Positions 1 to 6,501 of a stretch of 10,583 nt of DNA are shown in pieces (within the stretch, counting starts at the first letter, position 1; every line of letters begins with the position of its first letter). The stretch comes from an uncultured bacterium (GTDB taxonomy: Bacteria; Bacillota_A; Clostridia; Oscillospirales; Oscillospiraceae), in contig CAMEHJ010000022.1 in NCBI GenBank assembly GCA_945917385.1, positions 1-10,583 on the forward strand, in the 5' to 3' direction. Position numbers and translations under genes: made by a program. The notes under the pieces are model-generated. The model saw only the letters and a list, made by a program, of their open reading frames with translations. It was not told the DNA's origin and ran no database searches.

Positions 1-804
1 CTTGTCGTCTCTTGTGAGTGCGAGAATGGAATGGAGAATTGAAACGGTCGCCAATTCACACAGACGCGCCGCCGAAATGTCGCTGAAATAGCTGCTGTTG
101 AACATGGAGGTTGACAGCTCCACATCCAGATACTTTGACAGCGGGGAGTTCTTCGGCCCGACGATACCGACGGTGGGTATTCCGCGCTCCTTGGCGTACT
201 CGGCGGTCTGGAGGATGTTGTAGGTCCTGCCGGAGTTTACAATGATGAACAAAACGTCGTTCCTGTCCATCATACTTATCTCCATCATCTGGAACATGAT
301 GTCCTCAACAATGCGGCAGGGGATCGCAAGCTTCAGAAAAATGTCGTAGGCCGCGCGCGCAATCGTGCCGGAGCCGCCCTCCGCGACAATGACAACGTGC
401 TCCGCCTCAGAAATCATGTCCGCCGCCCTCTGCAGAAGTTCGGGGCTCAGGGATATCTGGAGCTGGTCAACGATCATCTTCATGTACTGAATGACCTTGT
501 TTTTCACGGTGTCCGCATTGTCGCCCTTTATGAGGTCCATATCGGTGGTCGTGCTCTCGATATAGTTTCTGTAAGCGGCGCTCTGCTTCATGTCCGCCAG
601 CCCCTCAAAGCCGAGCTTGCGGCAGAACCTTACCACCGTCGCGGCGCTGACGCCGACGTGTTCGCCGAGCGAGCTTGCCGTCTCGCTGTCCACACAGTTG
701 GGGTGCTCAAGCAGAAAATCCGCAAGGCGCTTGTCCGATTTTGAGAAAACGCCGGTGTTGTAAAGCGCGTTTATTCTCTGAATGTAAAAAAGGGATTCCT
801 TCAT
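1..804 (-). CDS. MurR/RpiR-family transcriptional regulator (HTH + SIS), 3' end outside window
   Basis: My own translation of the minus strand from the ATG at 804 stays open for 268 codons to the window edge. Residues 1-77 form the N-terminal RpiR helix-turn-helix domain (helix-turn-helix near residues 43-67, containing SAATVVRFCRKLGF). Residues about 120-255 form a SIS sugar-phosphate-binding domain, with the conserved AEGGSGTIA loop at 141-149 and the NSGRT loop at 190-194. The family regulates sugar or amino-sugar phosphate catabolism by sensing a phosphosugar; the specific ligand cannot be read here. Members are usually about 280-290 residues, so only a short tail is missing. The ribosome binding site is weak (ATGAG), but the start matches the family's N-terminus. 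A promoter and operator-like repeats lie just upstream, so autoregulation is plausible. It looks unrelated to the hydrogenase operon. Its target genes are probably beyond the left edge. Confidence 0.93.
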   Translation of the reverse strand, partial: MKESLFYIQRINALYNTGVFSKSDKRLADFLLEHPNCVDSETASSLGEHVGVSAATVVRFCRKLGFEGLADMKQSAAYRNYIESTTTDMDLIKGDNADTVKNKVIQYMKMIVDQLQISLSPELLQRAADMISEAEHVVIVAEGGSGTIARAAYDIFLKLAIPCRIVEDIMFQMMEISMMDRNDVLFIIVNSGRTYNILQTAEYAKERGIPTVGIVGPKNSPLSKYLDVELSTSMFNSSYFSDISAARLCELATVSILHSILALTRDDK

Positions 805-806
805 AG

Positions 807-821
807 TGAAAACTCATTTCA
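807..821 (-). promoter_or_regulatory. Candidate operator, inverted repeat TGAAA-N5-TTTCA
   Basis: A perfect 5+5 inverted repeat with a 5-base spacer lies between the predicted -10 box and the start codon of the RpiR-family gene. TGAAA/TTTCA-type half-sites occur in operators of several RpiR-family regulators, so this is a reasonable autoregulatory site. The repeat is short in an AT-rich leader and could arise by chance. Binding is inferred, not shown. Confidence 0.4.
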
Positions 822-834
822 TTTTTTTGCATAT

Positions 835-863
835 ATTATAGCACATATTTCATTTTAATGCAA
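835..863 (-). promoter_or_regulatory. Promoter of the RpiR-family regulator gene (extended -10)
   Basis: On the minus strand, TATAAT (840 to 835) is preceded by TGC, giving a perfect extended -10 (TGnTATAAT). TTGCAT at 863 to 858 is a partial -35 box (only TTG matches consensus) at a 17-base spacing. Transcription would begin near 828, giving a leader of about 24 bases before the ATG at 804. The local sequence is AT-rich and contrasts with the GC-rich surroundings. Confidence 0.65.
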
Positions 864-880
864 CAGTCAGGCATCGGCAA

Positions 881-1603
881 TCAGTGTCCGTGCGGTTTTT
901 CCCCGATCCTGCCCTTTTCCGTTCTGAGATCGGCGTAGAGGAAGTCCGCAAAAATCGCTGTGAGCGGTATAAGTGCGCCGAACAGGGCGTGTCCGCCGAA
1001 GCGCGTGCTGAGCATCGCCGCCGCGATCACGCCCGCGACAAAGGACACGATCAGCAGGATGTGGAAGTACATTCTGTCCCTGTACGCTTTTTCCTGCGGA
1101 TGGCGCAGAGAGAGCGCGGCATATACGCCTACCTGCCTGATATGATTTGTGCAGAAGGTCGTTGAGACGGGTATCCCCTGAGCCTGCCGGAAGGTGTTGT
1201 ACTGCATCGAGCAGATGAAGTTCACGGCGACGTGGGTTATCCGGTACGGCGCACTGTCCGGAATCAGCCCCAGCACGACGACCGCCGCTATCTCAATGCC
1301 GATGAGCAGCGTGTCCCAGCGGATAAGCCGGTATTTCTTGATGGAGTACGCCACCGTCTCGGAGACGAAAGCGCCGAGGACATACGCCGTCATCGGTATG
1401 AAGTAGTAGACGGCTCTCGCCCACTCCGCCTTGCTGACGGCGAGGCCGAACAGCACGAAGTTCGCCGTCTGGGCGTTGCAGAAAACGCCGCCGCGCGCGT
1501 TGTATGTGAAGCCGCCGAAATAGCCGCCCACGAAGATCAGCAGCGCGAACACCCACTTCTTTTCACATTCGAGATATTCACAGTTTTCGTCTTTTAATCT
1601 CAT
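881..1603 (-). CDS. DUF1275 / YoaK-like integral membrane protein
   Basis: A 240-residue protein with about six or seven hydrophobic helices (near 17-35, 44-58, 64-84, 97-113, 180-198 and 203-220). The glycine-rich first part (GGFTYNARGGVF, 27-38, then NAQTANF) and the QYNTFR...GIPVSTTFCTNH stretch near 140-160 match the conserved signature of DUF1275 proteins such as YoaK. The biochemical function of this family is not established. I chose the ATG at 1603. An upstream in-frame extension to 1822 would read through the hairpin and into the 3' end of the ferredoxin subunit gene, and the segment between is proline/arginine-rich, typical of out-of-frame translation. A GGGTGAG ribosome binding site lies just before the chosen start. 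It has its own promoter, so it is probably a separate unit from the hydrogenase operon. Confidence 0.85.
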   Translation of the reverse strand: MRLKDENCEYLECEKKWVFALLIFVGGYFGGFTYNARGGVFCNAQTANFVLFGLAVSKAEWARAVYYFIPMTAYVLGAFVSETVAYSIKKYRLIRWDTLLIGIEIAAVVVLGLIPDSAPYRITHVAVNFICSMQYNTFRQAQGIPVSTTFCTNHIRQVGVYAALSLRHPQEKAYRDRMYFHILLIVSFVAGVIAAAMLSTRFGGHALFGALIPLTAIFADFLYADLRTEKGRIGEKPHGH

Positions 1604-1619
1604 AAACTCACCCGACAGA

Positions 1620-1648
1620 AGTATATCCCCGCCAAACACATTTTTCAA
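1620..1648 (-). promoter_or_regulatory. Promoter of the DUF1275 gene
   Basis: On the minus strand, TTGAAA (1648 to 1643, 5 of 6 to the -35 consensus) and TATACT (1625 to 1620, 5 of 6 to the -10 consensus) are separated by exactly 17 bases. Transcription would begin near 1613, leaving a very short leader of about 10 bases that holds GGGTGAG before the ATG at 1603. The box lies immediately beyond the hairpin ending the hydrogenase operon. Confidence 0.7.
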
Positions 1649-1657
1649 TATTGAATA

Positions 1658-1681
1658 ACGGCACCCCCGAAAGGGTGCCGT
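1658..1681 (-). terminator. Hairpin after the hydrogenase operon, probable terminator
   Basis: A perfect 9-bp inverted repeat (ACGGCACCC / GGGTGCCGT) with a 6-base loop lies 37 bases past the mbhN stop codon. On the minus strand it is followed by TTATTC, which is only a weak U tract. On the plus strand a run of six T begins about 9 bases past the stem. Position and stem strength favour a terminator of the long operon, but the poor U tract leaves room for partial read-through or for an RNA-stabilising 3' hairpin. Confidence 0.6.
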
Positions 1682-1718
1682 CAGATTCATTTTTTCACCG
1701 AATCCGGCGAAATCCGGC

Positions 1719-2318
1719 TCAGATCGCGATGCACTTCTTGGGGCAGGCGTCGGCACAGGCGCCACAGGCGAGGCATTTTTCCTCGTCGAGCTTCCATGTC
1801 TTTGCCGCCCTGTCAACCTCAAGTGCGCCGCCGGGGCACTTCTTGGCGCAGATGCCGCAGTAGACGCAGAGCGCAGGATCGCTGACGGGTTTGCCGTCGC
1901 CGCGCGGCTGTACGCCGAGCTTCGGCGCGTCGCAGGCCGGCGCCTTCTTTGCGGGCTTCTTGACGAAGCTGCCGGTCTCCAGAAGGTCCTCGTGCTTTGT
2001 GGCTATCATGTGGTATTCGTCCGTCAGGGTGATGGCCTTGCTGGAGCAGAAATCCGCGCAGTGGCTGCAGAAGGTGCACGAGCCCATGTCAAAGGTGAGC
2101 GTCACTCTGTCGCCGTCCTCGGTTTTCTCGATGACTCTCGTGATGGCGCCGCCGGCGCAGACGCGCTCGCACATGCCGCAGCCCATGCACTTTGTCGGGT
2201 CATACTTGATGCGGCCGCGGTAGTTCGGCATGGCGGGGGCGCTCTTAACGGGGTACATATCACAGCTTGACTTGCTGAAGAGGTTCATCAGCGCCTCTTT
2301 AATGAACGGAAAATCCAT
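1719..2318 (-). CDS. mbhN: Group 4 [NiFe] hydrogenase ferredoxin-type subunit (NuoI/MbhN-like) with four [4Fe-4S] motifs
   Basis: A 199-residue electron-entry subunit of the hydrogenase peripheral arm. The N-terminus (NLFSK, then PNYRGRIKYDPTKCMGC) is typical of NuoI/MbhN proteins. Four complete Cx2Cx2Cx3C motifs are visible: C44/47/50/54, C81/84/87/91, C151/154/157/161 and C182/185/188/192. The first pair corresponds to the two clusters of NuoI/MbhN. The second pair, each followed by proline as in clostridial ferredoxins, forms an additional 2x[4Fe-4S] ferredoxin domain joined by a lysine/proline-rich linker (about 118-148). Usual MbhN proteins are near 140 residues with two clusters, so this is an extended form. 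The ATG overlaps the mbhJ stop by one base (TAATG); the upstream GGGGG is a modest ribosome binding site. It is the last gene of the operon. Role in the electron relay is known for the family; the order of electron flow through the extra clusters is inference. Confidence 0.93.
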   Translation of the reverse strand: MDFPFIKEALMNLFSKSSCDMYPVKSAPAMPNYRGRIKYDPTKCMGCGMCERVCAGGAITRVIEKTEDGDRVTLTFDMGSCTFCSHCADFCSSKAITLTDEYHMIATKHEDLLETGSFVKKPAKKAPACDAPKLGVQPRGDGKPVSDPALCVYCGICAKKCPGGALEVDRAAKTWKLDEEKCLACGACADACPKKCIAI

Positions 2319-2758
2319 TACATCTGCCCCCTTTTCTTTTTGAGTATCTCGGTGGCGAGCACCAGACCGTCCATAATGGCCTCCGGCTTCGGCGCGCAGC
2401 CTGCGATGTCAACGTCAACATCGACATAAGCGCTCAGCGGGCCTGCGACGGAGTAGCTGCCCTTGAACACGTTGCCCGACTGCGGGCAGGAGCCCATGGT
2501 GACGATGCAGCGCGGTTCGGGAACCTGCGAGATCGCGCGCAGGACGCGGGGCAGGGACTGCTTTGTGACGGGGCCGGTGACGACCACGATGTCGGCGTGT
2601 CTCGGGCTGCCCGCAAGCTTGAAGCCAAGGCGCTCCGCGTCGTAGCGCGGGGTCAGCACGGCGACAAGCTCGATATCGCAGCCGTTGCAGGAGCCGGAAT
2701 TGATGTGGAATATCCACGGGGATTTTGCGGTGCTTTCCTCAATAAGCTTTTTGAACAT
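2318..2758 (-). CDS. mbhJ: Group 4 [NiFe] hydrogenase small subunit (NuoB/MbhJ-like)
   Basis: A 146-residue protein of the NuoB family that holds the [4Fe-4S] cluster nearest the NiFe site and passes electrons between MbhN and MbhL. Cluster ligands are visible as C24 and C27 (SCNGCD), C91 (GSCPQSG) and C121 (GCAPKPEA). Length agrees with group 4 small subunits, which lack the N-terminal signal and extra cluster domain of group 1 enzymes. I start at the ATG at 2758. The GTG two codons upstream lies only one base from the AAGGAGG at 2766-2772, whereas the ATG has a good 7-base spacing. The gene begins 12 bases after the mbhM stop and overlaps mbhN by one base. The last motif has alanine where GCPPRPE is common in the family. 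Complex I NuoB is the main alternative, excluded by the NiFe cysteines in the partner large subunit. Confidence 0.94.
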   Translation of the reverse strand: MFKKLIEESTAKSPWIFHINSGSCNGCDIELVAVLTPRYDAERLGFKLAGSPRHADIVVVTGPVTKQSLPRVLRAISQVPEPRCIVTMGSCPQSGNVFKGSYSVAGPLSAYVDVDVDIAGCAPKPEAIMDGLVLATEILKKKRGQM

Positions 2759-2765
2759 TTCCACC

Positions 2766-2772
2766 CCTCCTT
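2766..2772 (-). promoter_or_regulatory. Ribosome binding site deciding the mbhJ start
   Basis: AAGGAGG on the minus strand overlaps the mbhM stop codon. It sits 7 bases before the ATG at 2758 but only 1 base before the in-frame GTG at 2764, so the ATG is the likely start. Confidence 0.8.
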
Positions 2773-3742
2773 ACAGTCCGCACCATGCGAGAACAAGGCT
2801 GATGGCCGCCAGTGCGGATACGGCAGTCCAGTAGAACTTGAATATCTGCTCGATTTTCAGTCTCGCGGTGACGGCGTGGACAAGCGATACCGTGAGCGCG
2901 GTCACGACAATGCAGAGCAGGAACATGATGATCGCGTCAACGACGACGATGCCGGTGCCGATGCCGCCGAGAAACAGCGCAGCGAACAGGCTCGTCAGTG
3001 TGAGAAGCTTCACGGCGTGGCTCAGCTTGTAGATTCCGAGGGGAGCGCCGCTGTACTCGGCGAGCAGACCCTCGCAGATCTCCGTCTCGGCCTCGGCCGC
3101 GTCAAAGGGATGGCTGCCGGTTTCGCCGGGGATGGTGAGCAGCAGCGCCGCCGCCGCGGGGATCATACTGCCGTGGAGAAGGAGACTGCCGTTTTCCATC
3201 TGGTACTCGGCAATCTGCGCAAGCGAGAAGCACAGGCCGCCGTCATACGCCGCGCCCACCTTCTTTGCGACCGCGAGAAATACGAGCACGAGCGGAAGCT
3301 CGCAGGAGATGATGGTAACCATCTCACGGCTCAGACCGACGCCCGCGTAGGGGGAGCCGGACGCAGCGCCGCCGAGCATGGAGGACATTGCGGGGATGAG
3401 CAGCAGATAGAGGATAACGATCACGTCCGCCATGCCGGAGAATGCCTCAAAGCCGTAAATGGGGATAAAGAGCTGGATAACGACCAGTGCGGCAAGGCCG
3501 ACCAGCGGCGCTGCCATGAACATGGTCTTGTTTGCGGCGGCGGGGATTATCGTCTCCTTGCCGCAGAGCTTGAAGAAATCATAGAAGGGCTGGAGTATCG
3601 GCGGGCCGACACGCTTTTGCATCTTTGCGACCAGCTTGCGGTCGATACCGCACAGAAGCAGTCCGCACATGAAGCAGAACAGGAAGCCCGGAAAAATGAG
3701 TATGTAGCCCAGATATTTGAGCACGTTGATAAGTACGAGCAT
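2771..3742 (-). CDS. mbhM: Hydrogenase membrane anchor subunit (NuoH/MbhM-like)
   Basis: A 323-residue, multi-helix membrane protein of the NuoH/HycD/EchB family. It connects the hydrophilic hydrogenase arm to the ion-pumping membrane arm. Signatures are RKLVAKMQKRVGPP (35-48) followed by QPFYDFFKLCGKE in the first cytoplasmic loop, the acidic PFDAAEAETEI loop (212-222), and ARLKIEQIFKFYW (293-305) before the last helix. The first and second loops line the quinone cavity in complex I; in hydrogenases of this type they form the interface with the small and large subunits. Length agrees with the family. A near-ideal AAGGAGG lies 7 bases before the ATG, overlapping the TAA of the upstream mbhH-like gene, so the two are translationally linked. 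In archaeal mbh operons this gene follows the large subunit gene; here it precedes mbhJ. Confidence 0.94.
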   Translation of the reverse strand: MLVLINVLKYLGYILIFPGFLFCFMCGLLLCGIDRKLVAKMQKRVGPPILQPFYDFFKLCGKETIIPAAANKTMFMAAPLVGLAALVVIQLFIPIYGFEAFSGMADVIVILYLLLIPAMSSMLGGAASGSPYAGVGLSREMVTIISCELPLVLVFLAVAKKVGAAYDGGLCFSLAQIAEYQMENGSLLLHGSMIPAAAALLLTIPGETGSHPFDAAEAETEICEGLLAEYSGAPLGIYKLSHAVKLLTLTSLFAALFLGGIGTGIVVVDAIIMFLLCIVVTALTVSLVHAVTARLKIEQIFKFYWTAVSALAAISLVLAWCGL

Positions 3743-3754
3743 TGTCCCACCTCC

Positions 3755-5674
3755 TTAAAGAACTATGAGCATGAAGCCCATTATGAGCGCCGCGTCCACC
3801 ACGGTCCACAGCGCATAGTCGTTGACAACGCCGCTGTGCAGCTCGTGCATAAAGCTGAAGTAGCCTTTCCAGTTGTGCTTGAAGCCCCAGAAGAGGTCTT
3901 CGCCGCCGACCTGGGAGAAGCTCTGTGCTTCGCCGCCGTAGAAGAGCTCGTGCTTGGTGTCGATCTCGCCCCTGCACTCGCTGACGTTGTCGTATTTTGC
4001 GGCAACCGCCACGATGGTGAAGGCGAGCAGTGCGATGCAGAGGATGAGCAGCCACGATACGGGGCTCCACATACCGACGGTGACAAAACTGATCTCCGGT
4101 ACCGCGGGGACGGCCGCCATTACGCTCTCGGCGTAGCCCGCGCCCATCATGGAGTTGATGTAGGCGACCGCGTTGAGCGCGGCCTTTGCCGCCGGCTCGG
4201 TGATATAGGTGGTGACGAGATTCGGGAACAGACCCGTAACGACGCACAGCACCGCGAGCAGCTCCATCGCAAGGCGCATACTCAGAGGCGCTTCCTTGGC
4301 GTTTTCACACTCTGCGGGGAGCTGGCCGAAGAATACGGACTGGCTGACCTTGACGAAGGAGGCGAGCGTGAGTATGGAGGTCACGAGAGCGACGACGGTC
4401 GCAAGCAGGAAACCAATGTTGCCCGTCTCGACGGCTCTCTGGTAGGCTGCCTGATAGATCATCCACTTCGAGGCAAAGCCGTTGAAGGGGGGCAGACCGC
4501 TGATGGAGAACGCGCCGATGAGGAACAGAACGGTGGTCTTTGGCATTTTCTTTGACAGACCGCCGAGCCTGTTGAGATCGCCCGTGCCGGTCGCATGCAT
4601 GACGGCGCCGGCGGCAAGGAACAGCAGACCCTTGAAGATGGTGTGGTTCATCGCGTGGTACAAGCCCGCTGAGAGGCCGAGCGCGCTTGCAAGGCCGACG
4701 GCCGTGAGCACATAGCCTATCTGCGAGATGCTGTGGAAGGCGAGCAGACGCTTGAAGTCACGCTGTGCAAGTGCCATCGTGACGCACACGAACATACTGA
4801 CGCAGCCGATGAACACGAGCAGAAACTGCATCCTGCCAAGCTCCATGGTCTGGAACAGGAAGTAGCAGAGCCTGATGATGGCGTAGATACCGGACTTTGT
4901 GAGAACGCCGGAGATCATGAGCGACACGGAGGCGGGAGCCGCACCGTGCGCGTCCGCCGCGATCGGGTGGAACGGAACGATGAACGCCTTGGTGGAGAAG
5001 CCGACGAACATGAGCGCGAACGCGACCTTCACGGTGTTCGTGGAGACCTTCGCGGGCATGAGCGCGGAGAGCTGGGCGAGATTCAGTGTGTGCGCCTCGG
5101 CATAGAGCAGCACGACGCCCGCAAGGATGAATGACGAGCCGATGGAGCCGACGACAAGGTACTTGAACGCCGCTTCGAGCGCGCCCTCCTGCTTGCTGCG
5201 GAAGGCCGTCAGACCGACCGCGCCGAAGGTCATAATCTCGACCATGATGTACATATTGAAGATGTCGCCCGTCAGCACCATGCCGAGAACGCCGCCGGAG
5301 GTCATCAGGAGCAGGGTGTAATACTGCACCTGGTGCGCGTCATGCTCGATATAATTGATGCTGTACAGACACGCGGCGAAGGCCGCGATGCCGACAAGCA
5401 GACCGAAGAACAGGCTGAGCGCATCGACCTCAAGCGCGATGCCGATGGCGTAGCCGCCGGCGATGCTGCGGCTGCCCATCCAGTAGGAGATGATCTCGCC
5501 GTTTATCATAACCGGCTCGATGAGCAGGACCAGACAGACAAGGCTCAGAAGCGAGGAGACGATGGCGGCAATTTTTCTTGTGATGCTCGCCGTGCCGAAG
5601 GCCGTTATGAAGAACGCGCCGAACAGCAGCGCCATTATCGCGCATATCGGGAGGTGGTGATAATCGAAAATCAT
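3755..5674 (-). CDS. mbhH: MrpD/MbhH-like antiporter subunit with an MbhI-like C-terminal tail
   Basis: A 639-residue polytopic protein of the NuoL/M/N-MrpA/D antiporter family. Channel residues expected for the family are visible: E146 in the fifth helix (MVEIMTFG), K229 in GFSTKAF, H236 and H243 in FHPIAADAH, K260 in GVLTKSG, K348 in HTIFKGLLF, and K403 in NGFASKW. MrpD and MbhH proteins are usually near 500 residues. The additional 110 or so residues comprise a helix (about 540-559), a cytoplasmic stretch with an amphipathic segment (DLFWGFKHNWKGYFSF, 593-608) and a final helix (620-638). This is the helix / lateral helix / helix layout of the small MbhI subunit, which is otherwise absent from the operon, so a fusion is inferred. 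The start overlaps the mrpC stop (ATGA), with AAGGAGG 8 bases before. It is the only antiporter-type channel gene here. Confidence 0.93.
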   Translation of the reverse strand: MIFDYHHLPICAIMALLFGAFFITAFGTASITRKIAAIVSSLLSLVCLVLLIEPVMINGEIISYWMGSRSIAGGYAIGIALEVDALSLFFGLLVGIAAFAACLYSINYIEHDAHQVQYYTLLLMTSGGVLGMVLTGDIFNMYIMVEIMTFGAVGLTAFRSKQEGALEAAFKYLVVGSIGSSFILAGVVLLYAEAHTLNLAQLSALMPAKVSTNTVKVAFALMFVGFSTKAFIVPFHPIAADAHGAAPASVSLMISGVLTKSGIYAIIRLCYFLFQTMELGRMQFLLVFIGCVSMFVCVTMALAQRDFKRLLAFHSISQIGYVLTAVGLASALGLSAGLYHAMNHTIFKGLLFLAAGAVMHATGTGDLNRLGGLSKKMPKTTVLFLIGAFSISGLPPFNGFASKWMIYQAAYQRAVETGNIGFLLATVVALVTSILTLASFVKVSQSVFFGQLPAECENAKEAPLSMRLAMELLAVLCVVTGLFPNLVTTYITEPAAKAALNAVAYINSMMGAGYAESVMAAVPAVPEISFVTVGMWSPVSWLLILCIALLAFTIVAVAAKYDNVSECRGEIDTKHELFYGGEAQSFSQVGGEDLFWGFKHNWKGYFSFMHELHSGVVNDYALWTVVDAALIMGFMLIVL

Positions 5675-6021
5675 CCGCGAAGCCTCCTTATCTCTCTGGT
5701 GTCAAGCGTGCCGTACTCCTCCTCAAGCTTTATGACAAGCGCAAGGCTCATCGCGGTGACGCAGGCGCCGATAACGATGCTCGTCAGCGTGAGCGCCTGG
5801 GGGATGGGGTCGACGAAGTGGCTTGCAGCGGTGATCTCACCGACGGTGAAGATCGGGGCGGTGCCGCCGGGAACATAGCCGACGGATATCAGAAGCAGAT
5901 TCACGCCGTAGTCCATGATGCAAAGGCCGATGACGGTCTTGACGGCGTTATGCTTCAGCACGATGCAGTAAAGTCCGAGGAACATGAGGACGAATGAGGC
6001 AATGTAGTTTAATGTTATCAT
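5671..6021 (-). CDS. mrpC: Mrp antiporter subunit C / MbhG-like (NuoK-related)
   Basis: A 116-residue protein with three transmembrane helices (about 4-22, 27-47, 76-98), homologous to NuoK/MrpC/MbhG. The conserved DPIPQALTLTSIVIG segment (71-85) at the third helix is diagnostic of MrpC. It sits in the membrane between the MrpB/MbhD/MbhE block and the MrpD-like channel and helps form the ion path. D37, within the second helix (IMDYGVN), is at about the position of the functional glutamate in NuoK; its role here is inference. The start follows the mrpB stop by 9 bases with a GAGGTGG ribosome binding site, and the end overlaps the next gene by 4 bases (ATGA). The soluble C-terminal tail (100-116) is highly charged. 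Confidence 0.93.
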   Translation of the reverse strand: MITLNYIASFVLMFLGLYCIVLKHNAVKTVIGLCIMDYGVNLLLISVGYVPGGTAPIFTVGEITAASHFVDPIPQALTLTSIVIGACVTAMSLALVIKLEEEYGTLDTREIRRLRG

Positions 6022-6030
6022 GTTTCCACC

Positions 6031-6501
6031 TCAATTCATGTTGTCTATATCCTGCGGGAACAGGACGGAGAGCATACCGATGGAGAGTGTGATGGACGCG
6101 GTGAACACGTCGAAAGCGACGGTGCTGCCCATCCAGAAGATAGTGCCGCTGCTCATGAGCTTTCCGATATCGCCCTGATAGTAGATAAAGTTCTGGCAGA
6201 AGCTTGCGGCAAAGACGATGCCCATGAACGCGAGAATGACATAGATCATCAGCGCCACGCCCTCAAGCGGGTGGGCGAGATTCGGGTGCAGTGCCTTTTT
6301 GGCCTCTTCATAGCCGTGGCCGAGATAGATAAGCAGGACGAGCGCGACCGTGAGTATGCCACCCTGGAAGCCGCCGCCGGGGCTGAGATGCCCGTGCAGG
6401 ATTATGTAGAAGATGTACACAAAGCACAGGGGGATTATCCAATCGCAGCCGCAGCGGGTAATAACGCGCTTAACGCCTGACTGATTAACGTGCTGCTGCA
6501 T
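6031..6501 (-). CDS. mrpB: Mrp antiporter subunit B / MbhF-like
   Basis: A 156-residue protein with four predicted helices, of the MnhB/MrpB domain family. The hallmark GHLSPGGGFQGG (37-48) between the first two helices is intact. MrpB subunits occur in Mrp Na+/H+ antiporters and in Mbh-type hydrogenases, where with MrpE, F and G they make up the sodium-exchange end of the membrane arm. The ATG at 6501 lies inside the end of mbhE (17-base overlap), 7 bases after an AAGGAGG, so its translation is tied to that of mbhE. The N-terminal 20 residues, including two cysteines (C17, C19), are polar and probably cytoplasmic. Confidence 0.94.
   Translation of the reverse strand: MQQHVNQSGVKRVITRCGCDWIIPLCFVYIFYIILHGHLSPGGGFQGGILTVALVLLIYLGHGYEEAKKALHPNLAHPLEGVALMIYVILAFMGIVFAASFCQNFIYYQGDIGKLMSSGTIFWMGSTVAFDVFTASITLSIGMLSVLFPQDIDNMN

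Noticed and set aside
397..744. Plus-strand open frame of 115 codons
   Set aside because: It is antisense to the helix-turn-helix and SIS coding region of the RpiR-family gene, which reads through cleanly on the minus strand.
1604..1822. N-terminal extension of the DUF1275 protein
   Set aside because: It would cross the hairpin and promoter and overlap mbhN; its proline/arginine-rich composition is unlike the membrane protein that follows the ATG at 1603.
2597..4555. Long plus-strand open frame of about 652 codons
   Set aside because: It lies antisense to mbhJ, mbhM and mbhH, whose family motifs are unmistakable. Its product is a D/E/H/R-rich, low-complexity sequence with no family features, as expected from the complement of GC-rich membrane protein genes.
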